From Boesenbergia rotunda (Eukaryota > Streptophyta > Magnoliopsida > Zingiberales > Zingiberaceae), in contig JAGFNQ010008760.1 of the NCBI GenBank assembly GCA_024364735.1, positions 186,001 to 250,000 of the forward strand: a stretch of DNA of 64,000 nucleotides, written 5' to 3'. Shown here piece after piece: positions 1 through 12,226 of this stretch. The notes beneath the pieces were generated by a model. It saw only the letters and a program-made list of their open reading frames with translations, was not told the origin of the DNA and searched no databases. The position numbers and the translations under genes were made by a program. How positions within the stretch are numbered: position 1 is the first letter of the stretch; the number at the start of each line of letters is the position of its first letter.

Positions 1-959
1 AATTTATTTTTCATGGAAATTAAAATGAACCATGGATTGGTTCATTTTATTTTATAAAATCAATCATGGATTGATTTACCATGATAAAGAAATTTATATA
101 AAGAAATTTATATGATAAATTTCTTATGAAAATTTATGCCATAAGAAAAAAGAGACTTGGTTGATTTTTATCATGAATTAAAATATGATTTTAACCATGA
201 TATAAAATCAAGACTTGGCATGATGGAATAAGTCATAGAAAATGTATATGATAAATTTCTTATGAAAATTTATTCCATAAGAAAAAAGAGACTTGGCGGT
301 TGAGAGGCCACTATATAAAGGACCCAAGGCAAGGCTTGGAATTAATTCGAAATAATCCAAGTATTCTTGCTTGGGCTCTCTCCCTCTCCTCCCTTTATTC
401 TCTTGGCCGGCCTCTCCCTTCTTCTCCTTTCTTCTTGCCGTGAGCACAAGGAGAAGCACCGAGGCGACGAAGTTCTTCTGTTGAGACGATCTTCCTCTCC
501 GACCATCATCACCTTGGGATTGGGCGCAAGTCATCTTCCTCCTCGCCGGAATTGTGATTCCGGCCAACCTTGGTGGTGAGTTTTTCCTATATGATTACTT
601 CTCTCTTGGTTTCTTGTCGCGTTCTCGTAGAATCTAGTAGTTCTCGAGAACACAAAACTCGTGGCTTTGCGAAGTCATCCCGAAGATACTCGGCATGGAC
701 ACGAATAGAGGTGGAGCTTCTGAGTGACACTTACGGTTGGATCTCGTCCCTCCCTTCAAGTTACGCGAGGTAATACGTAAATTAGTTTACGTTTCTGCAA
801 AATTTTAAATATATGATCATGTCTACACAACATAAGGTTGCATGCTTAGATGTGTGGTTAAATAATTTGAGAAATTATTTATTCTAAACCTTCCGCTGCA
901 CGTAATTAATTTTAGAATTACGAACCCGCATCCATGTCAACATGCACCCGGTCCCAACA
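1..959 (+). repeat. Family-1 Copia 3' LTR, cut by window start
   Basis: This is the 3' part of the same LTR family that flanks elements D and E. It ends in the family terminus GGTCCCAACA. A TATA-like box (CTATATAAAGG) lies near 311-321, followed by a pyrimidine-rich leader. The sequence after 959 is not a primer-binding site, so this is the 3' LTR of a plus-strand element (or a solo LTR) whose left part is outside the window. It lies against Athila-like LTR sequence, so it probably inserted there. Confidence 0.85.
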
Positions 960-2828
960 TTAAGAACCTTTGTGCAGGAATGAAATGCAGCATGAATTTG
1001 ATACAAAATCTAACAAATCAGTGAAGAATAAATGCTCGAGACTAGCTTCAGAGATGACCAACTAAAAATTGCAGAAATGTCAATGGCCATTTCAGAAACA
1101 CTTGAATGGAAGAGACAAATGCAGAAATTCAGCAGCTGTATGCAGAAATGCAGTGACAATCAAATGTAAATCAAGCAATCACATTTAAATTGACGCATAA
1201 ATCTAACTTCATAAAAGGTCCAAACGAGCTGATGTAACTACTACAAGCTTCAACAACTACAAGCATAAGAACTGCAGGATTGAACTTAGTTGCAGAATTG
1301 AAAACTAAGTTGTAGAAATAGAGATGGATACAAAAACAAGCTAAACTGAAAATGCAGAAATAAAACGGAATGCTCCACTAACTCGGAACAAATGCTTTAG
1401 CAACTTAATTGTTGACTTTGATCTCAAGAATTATAACTAGTCACTAATTGAATTCAACATAAACTGAAAAATTAAGAACTAAACTGAGAATTGCAAAAGC
1501 AGGGCTGATACGCAGTAACAATTCTGATACGCAAGGATTGAAACAAGAAATTTAACTGAAATTGCAACTATTGCTCACTAAACAAATTCCCAAACTGTTT
1601 ATCTCGCAGTATGAAACCTAATTAAGGCTGGAACAATTCAGAAATGAAAATTACAACAGTTGATACAAAAACAGAAATGAAATTGCAGCTGAAACTGAAA
1701 TTACAGCTAAAGAAAATAGAAATGCGTTAAGAACTAAGTCTCGAATCATTTCCTTGGGTGAAAACCTCCTTGCCGTCACACAAGGGCAAGCCAAGAACCC
1801 CTTCAACTCGCAAATCAATGGAAAATTGGCTTCAATTTCAAATCTGCTCACAGATTTGCACGCAGCTGGAAATCCAATCCGATCTCTTTGATCTGGCGAT
1901 GCAGGAATGCTATGAAGATTGGGTGATGATCAGAGTGCTCCAGAGATCCTCCAGATAGCTCCGATTGAAGAAAACAGCACAAAATCGCAATCAAATAGAT
2001 CAGAAATCAGAAACTGATGAAACCCTCACTCAGCCCCTGTTCTGATGCAAATCCGAGATAGAAATTCCATTAAAGCTTCTTCCAATGATCCAGACCTTAC
2101 TCCAAGGTGGTGATCGAGTTGGCCACGCCTTCAGATGGAAGAAATTGCCGAAGAAATGAAGAAGAACGAGTACTGAAGCTGGAAATGGCGAAGATGCGAC
2201 GTTGAGATCTGAACAGGGGATCAGTTTAAGTAGTTAAAACAATGAACGACCCAGATCATTTCACTTCCATCCAACGGTTGATCTTCGTCCGATTTGACTC
2301 AAACTTCCCAGATCTTGATCAAGGGTCAAGATCTATCTCTCAGTAGCTCGGATCCTCCAAATTTGTAACGGATGGCTCAGATCAAGCCGATCTTTGAATG
2401 AATGGTCTAGATCTCTCTGATCGTGATCCAATGGCTAGATGATCTCCGATTTAGATGAAACTTTCAGATCTTGATCCAAGTGCTTGATTAACCTTAATCC
2501 CATCTCGGATTGATCAGAAGTTCTCGGATGTCCTAGATCTAACCATTTTTGCATCGGACGGTCCAAATTAGTCAACGCTTGATAACTTGATCCAGTCCAC
2601 TTTTGACTCAACTTTAACCCAACATGATCTAGGTCCATGATTCTTCCAAGCTTACAAAAGTAGATCAAAAATTTAGTGACAAAACAACTCAAATATATCA
2701 AAATTTGCAATTAGGTCCAAAAAGAATATAAATCCTAGAACCTAAGGTAAATCCACAATTACGCAAGTAAAATATGGGTCAAACACGGATTTTAGCATAT
2801 GAAATGATCAATAAAATGATACTTATCA
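960..2828 (-). repeat. Putative Athila-like 3' LTR, left end interrupted
   Basis: On the minus strand the sequence beginning TGATAAGTATC follows directly after the polypurine tract AAGTGTGGGGGAGT, which is the expected 3' LTR start. It runs to the family-1 LTR at 959 without a clear CA end, so part of it may lie beyond the window. There is no second copy here to confirm the ends. No coding potential was recognised; it is rich in short direct repeats of 'cagaaatg' and 'tcagatct' type. Confidence 0.5.
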
Positions 2829-2843
2829 ACTCCCCCACACTTA
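2829..2843 (-). other. Polypurine tract of the Athila-like element
   Basis: The minus strand reads TAAGTGTGGGGGAGT directly before the putative 3' LTR start TGATAAGT. Such a purine run primes plus-strand synthesis in LTR retrotransposons. Near-identical copies of the motif lie at 4496-4510 and 5246-5260. Confidence 0.6.
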
Positions 2844-5058
2844 AGCTTGAGCGTCTCGCGAAAAGTACTAAATATGTATCCCCTAGCATTTCTCAAACAT
2901 AAGTAAAAGCAATTGAAAAGAAATTACCTAAGGTTGTCAATTCTAAAAAATCTAAGCTCTATGGATTAGTATCTCGTCCTTAAATCAACAACTTAGCAAT
3001 TTCAACCTTCATGATTCATTGAGATCAATATAACTCTCTAAGCCTTTCAAGGGAAGTTGTTGATGGCTCTCTTCCTAAGTGCTAAGTACATGATGAAAAT
3101 GGAGCTCACTCATACATACATGCTTTTTGCACTACCATAAGCTTGCTTATTATCTACTCTCCACCATTATTCATGATTTAGATCTACATCTACAGAAAAT
3201 CATCAAACAAAAGAAAGATATATGAAATGGTAAAATTGAAGTAAAAGCCAAGTAAATAGTAAATTTGAATGAGTGGAAGACTTGAATGCCCAAGGATATT
3301 TTTGATGCACTTTGCCCTCTTGTCAGTCCTCATAATGAAGTCAAAGTGTGATGGAGTGAAGCTTTGACATTGCCCTTCAAACATTTGATGAAAAGACCTC
3401 ATCAACTCATTTGTGCCAATTTCACTCTTGTGTGCCAATCTTACTTCCTTCTCTTCCTTTTCTGATTTTTTTTTAGCAAAGTCAGAATGTAATGGAGCTA
3501 AGCTTTTGATTCGGATGAGAGCTACTTCACTGATTTTATGGTGCCAAGTCTTCAATTGTGTGCCAACTTTGCTTCTTTGTTTTTTTTTTGTTTTTTTCCA
3601 AGCTGCTGACTTCCTGATTTTTCTGCAGCTTCTCCTTATTCATTCATGGTGTGATCAGCTTCCCAAATCCTTATCATAACCAGTTCCAATCCGTACTGCC
3701 CTGAGCTTCAATGAATTGCTATTCTCTTCTTGACTCTGCATTTAATTTGTTGCTGCCCTCAATCAATTTTCTCAGCTCTTCACAGTTTTTCAGCTTCAGA
3801 ATTCTATACCAAATGAAACTCCAACAAGCTGATTAATATCAGCTTGTTTCTCAATCGAATTCAGTGTGTTTTGCCTCTATTATCCAGCTCTTCTTCTTTT
3901 CCCACAGCTGCCTTTTTCCTCTTCAAATCTATTTTTTTTTCTTTTTTCCAGGTCTGATCTAAAATTCCAGCAGCTGCATTTCCTTCAGTTCTGACCATCA
4001 GTTGATGTATTCCTCACTTTTGATACATCTATGAACATAATTCCTTGATTCATGGCCTCGGAAACCCAATTTCAATTGCAAGTTGGTACAAAACTTTCTT
4101 TGCACAGATTTTTTTTTCTCTTCACTTGTTTCCACTTTGGTTCAAATTTCTTCACAGATTTTCTGCTTCAATTCAAACTTACAACGTCAATCCAAACTTT
4201 AGCAAATTGTTGCTGATTTTAGCTTCCATAATTCCTACTTCCCAATTCTTAATCCAAACCATTTGTGCTACAAACTCTATTGGTTTCAAATTTTTCTTCA
4301 TGGCACAGATTTTTCTATTTTTTTTTCCATGCCATTTGTTTCCATTGCAGAATTTTTTTAGATCCACTTCACCTCCAATTCACAACTGAATTCCCACTTA
4401 TTCTTGCCACCAAGCTCAACTCAAATGGCCACTTTTCCTCTTTTTTTTCAAAATGAAGCACTTTCTTGATAAGAATTGATTCCAAAACACTAGCCACTCC
4501 CCCACACTTAATCCTTTGTCCGTCTCGGGCAAAATACATCAAGAAACATTCCCAAACTTCCAAGTCCATAGAAAAGTGAAGTTAGAAGCAACATTAAGAT
4601 TAGGTAGGGAAAATGAGAAATATGAAGTGATACAAGGGAAATTTATGAAAATTGATATGAGATAAGAACCAAAATGATTCACCTCTATAAATGTGATCTA
4701 ATCATCGAAATATGGTTTTGAAAGAACCTAAGCAAGTTCTAGAGTACAATCACATGTGTGTGTCACAAAAATAAGGCTAACCCTCACTAGGTACAAATAA
4801 TTCATCTCAAGTCCTCAATCAAGAATCCATGGCCAAGTAGTACTCAAGCATCTACGATTTCATCCATGAGCTCAAACCCTAAGTGTTAACAACCAAATTT
4901 AATTAATTTTCAAGAGACTCTAAAATGACATGAAAACAACCTAGAGGGATACATTTATTCCTATTCATTAAGGAAAAGTGCCATAAGACATAAAATAGTA
5001 TTTACAATGTCTATTTATTCATTCTACTCTACTCAAGAATTTATTAGCAAAGACTCTT
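2844..5058 (-). other. Non-coding 3' internal region of the Athila-like element
   Basis: About 2.2 kb lies between the gag-protease region and the polypurine tract. It holds T-rich plus-strand stretches (3400-4450) and one extra copy of the purine-tract motif at 4496-4510. In complete relatives the polymerase genes would lie upstream of here. I found no RT, RNase H or integrase motif in any frame; the short open frames look like chance. Confidence 0.5.
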
Positions 5059-5523
5059 TTAAAAGAAAATTCTACTTCTAAAGAACATAAAAATGAAATA
5101 TGCAATGAAAGAAAATACAAGAAGGAACAAACTCCCCTTTATTTCTGACGGTCGGAGTCTATCAAGAAACAATCTCCATCGTGGTAGTGGAGGAGTAGGG
5201 GTAGCTGAAAAAGTTTCCTTCATTTGCTCAATTTTATTTTGCATTACTCCCCCACACTTAAACTTGACAGAAAAATGTTCAGGTGGTCGTGGACGATTAA
5301 TGTTCAACATCCATTTTAGAGGTGGAGTGCTATGAGTTAAAGTAAGATCATCTCCTCCCTCTTTATTCTTTTTGGAAAATCGTCCAGGGGGTTGAAGACT
5401 GTCTAGATGGAGTACCCACTCAAGAAATCTCTGGGACCCTGCAAAACCATGTAAAACCTTTCTCATGCGTGTAGGGTAAGCTAAAAGTGTAATATCATCA
5501 ATCTCTACATAAAATATATCCAA
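5059..5523 (-). CDS. Uncharacterised reading frame downstream of gag-protease
   Basis: This minus-strand frame of about 154 codons continues the gag-protease frame after its stop at 5551. Its first residues (DIFYVEID) are the last, partial unit of the 27-residue acidic repeat seen at the end of the upstream frame, so the two were probably once joined. A proline-rich stretch and a hydrophobic C-terminus (SLFLLVFSFIAYFIFMFF) follow. The hydrophobic run could be a membrane segment, but it may also be translated AT-rich DNA. I do not recognise a family. An additional purine-tract motif lies inside it at 5246-5260. Confidence 0.3.
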   Translation of the reverse strand: MDIFYVEIDDITLLAYPTRMRKVLHGFAGSQRFLEWVLHLDSLQPPGRFSKKNKEGGDDLTLTHSTPPLKWMLNINRPRPPEHFSVKFKCGGVMQNKIEQMKETFSATPTPPLPRWRLFLDRLRPSEIKGSLFLLVFSFIAYFIFMFFRSRIFF

Positions 5524-5550
5524 AAATGTATCGCATCCAATAAAATCAAT

Positions 5551-8487
5551 TTATGGTACCTCAGTGAATTTTTCACAAGCAGTTTCTACATAAGGTGTAT
5601 CAAGAAATGTCTCACAGTCAATAAAATCAATCTCTGGTACCTCCATAAGTTTTTCACACTCAATTTCAGTATAAGAAATAACAAGAGATTCATCACAATA
5701 AACAACTTCAATTTCAGGCTCTTCTAAAAAAATTTCACAATCAGTTTTAGCATAATCTGTCTCAAGAATATCATAGCCATGAATAAAATCAAGCCTGGGT
5801 GCCTCTAAAACATTTTCATAATTATTTTTCACAAATGATGTATCAAGACATTCTTCACATGCAAATCTAGACATCTCCCTGAAATTTTCTAAAGGAAAAG
5901 AAGAAATACTTACCTGATCGTGATGAAAAATGTCTGTTAGTTCTACAAGAAATACCTCCATCTCAAGCTCAAATTCTGGTGGACATTCAACTGGAATAGG
6001 TGATCCTTGGGTATTTGCTCCCATCATGCAAGTCCCTACACTTTCTGGAAATGGTGGTGGTCCCTGGGGCTCTGTGCAATCCCCTACATCTGTAGAATCA
6101 TCTCCTGTGCATGCCTCCTTAGTAATACCTGCAACAACCTTATTAAACAGATTAGGACTATCAATAGCAATATCATCAAAAAATAAAAAACAAGAAAACT
6201 CCTCTGAAATCAAAACTCCTCCCACTATGTCAAATGCATCATCATTAGCAATAAACTGTGCCTCAATAGTCTCCTCTGCGGTGTCTATGCTCATAATAGA
6301 GTGATCTCCCCTAGGGTCCTTCATGGCATCAAAAATACTAAACTGGACTACTGTGTCTCCCACCTCCATCGAAAGTGTACCAGCATATACATCAATTTTT
6401 GTTCTAGTAGTCTTCAGAAAAGGCCTTCCAAGGATAAGTGGGGATCTACGTGCAAGATACTCTCCTTCCATGTCTAGAATGTAGAAGTCTGCAGGGAAAA
6501 TCAATTCTTTCACTTTAACCAAAACATCTTCAATAACTCCTGCCAGGTGGGTTTGGCTTCTGTCTGCTAGCTGAATCACAACTCCAGTGGGCTGCAGAGG
6601 ACCTATGCCAAGCATTTGGAAGACCGTCCTGGGCATGACATTAATGGAAGCTCCTAAATCCAGCATGGCATCATGTAGCGTGGTGCTCCCTATCTCACAA
6701 GATACAGTAAACATTCCAGGGTCTTCACATTTCTGAGGTATGGCATAGATGAGTGATGAAATATTTTTCCCCATGCTGACCAATTCATTTTCCTTAAGCT
6801 TCTTCTTGTGAACACAAAGATCTTTCAGAAATTTTACATACTTAGGAACCTGTTTAATCATCGTCAGCAAGGGTACATTAATCTCTACTTTGCTAAACAA
6901 TTTAACCAACTCATTGTACTCTTTTGCTTTCTCCTCCTCCACTTGTCGTTTAGTTTGAGTTTTCCGCAGTGGAAAGGGCAATGGCACCCTAATTTCTTCC
7001 TCTTGAACCGAAGATGAAGAAGCTGAATTGTGAGCTGCTGCCCCACTTGAAGTAGTTGCTGTAAAATCAGTTTCGGGGCTGATTTCTCCCTCATTTTCCA
7101 CCAAAATCACAAGATTACTTGTTGAGGGAGTTGAGCACGGGCTAGGGGTGGAATCCAATGATTTTGAAATGATTTCGGGGAAGATCGGTGCTGAAATTGT
7201 TGGTGCTGCCCTAATTTCAGAAAATTTAGCTATTGGACCATTTTGAGTTGATGCAACCTTCCCACTCCTCAAATAAATAGCACTAACATTTCCCTTTGGA
7301 TTGGGAACATCTTGAAAAGGTAGTTGGCCTGATCCTTGAGCTTTATTTTGATTTATTTCACTAGACATTTGCCCAATTTGCCTCTCGAGGTTTTGTATGG
7401 TGGCAAAAATATTACCTTGCTGCATTTGTGGGAATTGGGACTGTTGGGGTTGATAGAAGGGCTGATATTGTTGTTGGAAGGGCTGACAATTTGGATGGAA
7501 TGTTGGGGAATTTTGTTGAGAATTATAACCTTGACAACTCTGATTTTGAAATGGAACTTGTTGTGGTGAGGGTTGAAATTGATTGGGCTGAAATCCTTGA
7601 TTTTGGAGCTGAAAACTTTGATTCCAAGGCTAGAAATTTTGCTGCGGTTGTTGAACTTGCTGCTGTGAAAGTTGATATTGCTGTGGATAATTCAGATTCC
7701 CTTGAAAGCCTTGTTGAATCCCTTGAACTGATGGCTGGAAATTCTGAAATGTTGGTTGGAAAGGCTGATTTTGGGGCTGAATTGGCAGATTTTGGGGCTG
7801 AAGTTGCTGTGGCTGCTGGAAACTTTGTTGAGGCTGCTGAAATGGTTGTTGTTGTGGGCCTTGTTGCTAAAAAGAATTCCCGTACCTCAGATTTGGATGA
7901 TCCCTCCAACCGGGGTTATAAGTAGACGAATAAGAGTTGTTTCTGGCTTGAAATTGTCCCCTAACCAATGCCGCTAGCGACTCATCTTGTTGGAGGTTGG
8001 GACATGAATCTGAATTGTGTTCTTGGCTAGAGCAAATGCCACATACACTCATCACCACTTGACTTGGTTGTGGAGGCACCGAAAGAGTTGAATTTTTACT
8101 TGCAATATTGAGACCCATTTGCTTAACTGTTGATGTGAGCTCTACCAATACATTCTTAATCTCCTTCTGATCATTAGAAACCACCTGAACTTCACTAGAT
8201 CCTCTAGTAGACAAGGCTCTGCTTCCGAACTGTTGTGAATTCTCAGCCATATTTGAAATGAGCTCCCTAGCTTGATTTGGCGTTTTGTTTACTAAGGCCC
8301 CTCCAGCTGCAGCATCAATCATAATCCTATCCATCTGTAATAATCTCTCATAAAAGTACTGGATGAGGAGTTGCTCACTAATCTGATGCTGGGGGCAACT
8401 GGAGCAAAGTTTGTTGAATCTCTCCCAGTAGTCATAGAGTGTCTCACCCACCACTTGCTGGGGGCACGGGGTATTCTTTTAAAGATT
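5551..8487 (-). pseudogene. Athila-like gag-protease, with in-frame stops
   Basis: One minus-strand frame carries the C-terminal part of a Gypsy gag (ETLYDYWERFNKLCSSCPQH near 8440-8380), a zinc knuckle C-x2-C-x4-H-x4-C (CGICSSQEHNSDSC, near 8047-8006), a long glutamine-rich linker (about 7866-7410), the NVSAIYLRSGK motif and an aspartic protease (DLGASINVMP, near 6665-6635, then LILGRPFL). It ends in four acidic 27-residue repeats (5850-5551). Gag packages element RNA and the protease matures the polyprotein. Stops interrupt it near 8476, at 7867-7869 and at 7630-7632; the last two look like CAG to TAG changes within the glutamine-rich part. The capsid N-terminus is missing. There is no pol downstream, so it cannot act alone. 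Confidence 0.8.
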
Positions 8488-8878
8488 TGCGACATCAGTT
8501 GAATGATGGGGGATCAGTCGACTGATGGAGTAAACAGAAAGATTAGTCGACTGATGCATAGAAAACCTTAGTTCCTGGATCGAACTGTACCAGTTAACTG
8601 CTCTTTGCATCAGTTGTGGTACCCTATGTTTTCAGCATTTCTGTCCCAACTTCATAAATGCACCGGAAATTTCACAAATCTCTAAAAATTCTCAAATTTT
8701 GTGAAGAGGTTTGTGGTACCAGTGTCTATTTGGGAAAAATACATTCACACACGTATCTATTACCAATCATATGATTGACACAAAACTCAAAACTATCTAA
8801 ATGGTTCAATTGAACCTTGACCTAAAGTCCTAGTTTTGATATCTTCTTGATGTATCTTCTCATCCCCAACCACAATGT
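8488..8878 (-). other. Orphan fragment, probably post-gag region of element B
   Basis: Removing element C and one copy of its target duplication joins this fragment to the end of the element B gag. It contains copies of the TCGACTGAT motif (around 8515-8567) that is also repeated in the B LTR, which supports the link. No domain is visible. Its left edge abuts truncated Athila-like gag. Confidence 0.45.
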
Positions 8879-10013
8879 TGTTGGACCTTGTATGGCTAGA
8901 GAGGGGGGGTGAATATAGTCAGACACTTATAACTTAGCTCTTTTAAGATTTTCTCTGCACTTAAGTTAGCAGCAGCGGAAACAAAACATATGCAGAGAAA
9001 CAAACTTAACAGAAATGCAGAAACAGAGAATACAAACCAAAAGGCTAACAAGGATCGTTTACAAGGTTTGGCGACAACTTGCCCCTACTCCTTGGCATGC
9101 CCTTAAGGTGGGCGATCCCTTGATCGTCGGCAGATCAAGCCCCGGTGAACATCGGATAAGATAGAGCCTCCTTCTCGGTGGAGATACCTCTCCACAGATC
9201 TCACGGATGATTGAACTTGAGTATAAGAGATCACACAAGAATGAACGCTCACACCGATCTCACAGGAATGCAATAAGAACACTTAAGCACAAACGCAACA
9301 GAGAGCTCTCGACACAGCCCAGCCAAACCCAAGTTTCTGTCTTCTCTCCCTGATCGGTCACCAGACCGATCAGACATAGCTGGATCGGTCACCAGACCAA
9401 TCCACAAGGGAACACTGTGCCAACTTCCCTGATCGGTCACCGGACCGATCCAGGCAAGGCCAAATTCACTCCAAGTCAAGAGAACGGGCTCCCAGCCTTC
9501 TCTGACTCGTGCTCAGTCCCCCGGACCAAGACTCCATGCCCAGTTTCACTCACCAGGACTTCAACCTAGCTTCACTCACTAGGACCTGGCTTCACTCACC
9601 AGGGTTTCGGTCACCCGGCTCCACTCACCGGGACCCGCCTTCACTCACCGGGATTTCAACCTAGCTTCACTCACTAGGATTTCCAACACCTGGCATCACT
9701 CACCAGGACCCGACTTCACTCATCGGGATTTCCATCACCTGGCTTCACTCACCAGGACCCACTAACCGAGATTTCCATCACCTGGCTTCACTCACCGGGA
9801 TTTCCATCACCTAGCCCTCCATGCTAGGACTTTTCACACCTAGCCCTCCAAGATATGACTTTTCCACACCTAACCCTCCAGGTTAGGATTTTTCACCTGC
9901 CAGCATGCGATCTCCCGATCCACCTGGACTTAATCCGAATTCAACCAAACTTGAATCAAACTTAAATCCATGTCAAACACCAAAATAACAATCAGGGTCA
10001 GACTGCATCAACA
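8879..10013 (-). repeat. 3' LTR of element C (shortened)
   Basis: This 1135-bp copy pairs with 13811-15682. It lacks about 740 bp present in the other LTR, between sequences resembling 'aacccaagtttctgtc', as expected for a deletion between short repeats. It contains palindromic motifs (9352-9371, 9383-9402, 9431-9450) and a run of 'cttcactcaccagga' units at about 9540-9800. Confidence 0.85.
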
Positions 10014-10030
10014 ATCTCCCCCTTTTTGTT
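10014..10030 (-). other. Polypurine tract of element C
   Basis: The minus strand reads AACAAAAAGGGGGAGAT immediately before the 3' LTR start TGTTGATGCAG. This is the expected primer for plus-strand DNA synthesis. Confidence 0.75.
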
Positions 10031-12226
10031 ATTTGACAACCCGATTTAAGTTTAGGCATTAAATGATCAATTGAAGGCAGTTCAATTATCATAAGGGAAT
10101 CAAAATCCTCCCCCTACAATATCCCTAAACTTAATCAATCATTCTCTCCCCCTTTGTCAAACATCGAAAAGGGCATGGTTATTAAGTTTAAACATATCTC
10201 CCCCTCAAACACGGGTCTCTCCCCAAACCCAAAATAATCAAAGTATAGTTTTTGAATTACATATGAGAGGCATATACATAAATGTATCCTGACAACAATG
10301 TATTTGCATCATATGACAATAAGTGTGAATTGCACATGAAAACATATACAGAAATATATCATGGTCAAACATGTATATGTTTCATATGATAAGTAAGGAA
10401 TGTAGCTGTATCCGACACATAATCCCGATTGGTCTCCGTGACCGATCAGGTTCGTTGATAATTTGATACAGAAATATTTCTTGTTAGTCTGGGGAGCGAT
10501 CGATTTCAAAAAAATTCTGAAACTCTGATACGTTTCTGATCAGACTGTATTAACAATTGGCATTCCACAACAGGGATGTAGACTCTATTGATATTCGTCA
10601 TTTCAGAAAAATTTTCGAAACATGACATTAAGAACAAGACTCATGACTCAACAAACCTTTTCTTATGGATTTGAAAATTTCAGCATAGGTTTGTATCAAA
10701 ATGGTATTAGGTTTTGTTCCAAGTATCATAACCATCATCCTACTACTCAGTTCTATTGATACTTCATCAAAATTGATGAAGGGGGATTGGTCTGAGGAGT
10801 GGTCTAATAAAAATTTGAAATGATCTGGGAGTTCTTTGGACAGAATTGATCTGATCGGTCACCAGTCCGATCAGAGAGACCCCTGATCGGTCACCAGACT
10901 AATCAGGGTGAGTCCTAATTGGTCGGTGGACCGATCTGGTTTGACACAGAAAGGTTACTGAAACTTGTTTGTTCTGATCAGATTTTAGAAACGAAAGTTT
11001 CAGAAATCAGATATGTTTCAGTAACTTGTTTGTTTCACCTCTTAACCATTTTCAAACCCTAATACACTTAGTTTTAATCCCATTGGTCTTAAAGGGTTTC
11101 CCTTAACCAAAAGTCATCCCTCAAATCAAAATATGATACTAATATCAGATTTCCAAAACATGATCAAATTTCCAAATTTGGATCAATTTGTATGTTTATA
11201 ACATGTTTGTTTCGACTAATTGAAATCAAATTTGTATCAATTCCATAATCCTAATTCCCATCAAGATTCAAGTATCTTTATGAAAAACCAAAAATAGATT
11301 TGTATCACTTTCAATGAATGTTCAATTATGTTCTAAGCATGATCATGTTTATTCTAAACAATTTTGATAATCCAATCTACCTTGATAATCAGATTTTATA
11401 GCAAATCATGTAACTCGAGTGCTGAATTTTGAAACATCATAAACTATGTGTTCATCTTGTTCTTAAACAAAAATTTGCATGCAATAGATTAATGTTACTA
11501 ACGCATACAATAAATCATGGCATACTTGATCATGTTCACCAAACAAAATACCTTAAGAAAAATTTAAGCCTAAACCTTAAGCTCATGTTCTTTGTTTGGT
11601 GATGCCTTATTAGTAAAAACTATGTGTTAATCCTTGTTCTTTAGCATGCATTTATGTTGTATAACATATACAAGAAAATGGACTCCTTAGGCTTGACATA
11701 AGGCATATCATAAACCATAAATTGCAGGAAAACATAAATTGCAACAATAAACCTAATTATCCTAAACACTCCATGGCAAGAGTAAGTTATGTGTCAACCT
11801 AAACCATTCATATGAATATTTTTTTTTTCCAAAACTTGTTTATTTATTTTGAAGCATGGTTATACTATCATTCCTTGCATGACAAGTTTCCTTATTGCCC
11901 AAATGAGATTTCATAAATCACTAGCCACGGGATCATCTTGTTATAAGAACTAAGACAATGAAGCTCAAAGCATTTAATTCAAAATTTCCATAACCAACCA
12001 TGTGAATGACATTTTTTTTCCTTGGTCATGGGTTTGGAGCACCAAATATCAACCTCCCATGTTGATCGATGCTCCCCCTCAAATAATGCTTATACAATTC
12101 GAAATATGGAAGTTTTAGGTACCCAAATTTTGGACCTAATGAACTTTCAATGAAAGACTTTGGCACCCATGCCTTAGTCATTTTCTTTCTAGCTTTTTAA
12201 ACCATAGAATTATTTTGTGCTTTAAA
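10031..12226 (-). other. Non-coding internal region of element C
   Basis: This AT-rich stretch lies between the gag end and the polypurine tract. It has further copies of the GATCGGTCACC palindrome (about 10855-10930) and several 'ctccccct' blocks (10077-10210, 12070) that read as purine tracts on the minus strand. No polymerase motif was found in any frame. Confidence 0.6.

Larger units (their letters stand above)
960..8487 (-). mobile_element. Athila-like Gypsy element, truncated, no polymerase
   Basis: Read on the minus strand, the element runs gag-protease (8487 to 5551), a long non-coding 3' region, a polypurine tract ending at 2829, and an LTR from 2828 down to 960. Gag and protease resemble the plant Athila/Tat group (LRSGK motif, DLGASINVMP protease). 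I find no reverse transcriptase, RNase H or integrase in any frame, so this copy is non-autonomous or deleted. The 5' LTR and N-terminal gag are missing at the right-hand junction near 8487. Confidence 0.75.

Noticed and set aside
7428..7925. Long plus-strand open frame rich in valine, glycine and glutamate
   Set aside because: It is the reverse of the glutamine-rich gag linker of the Athila-like element.
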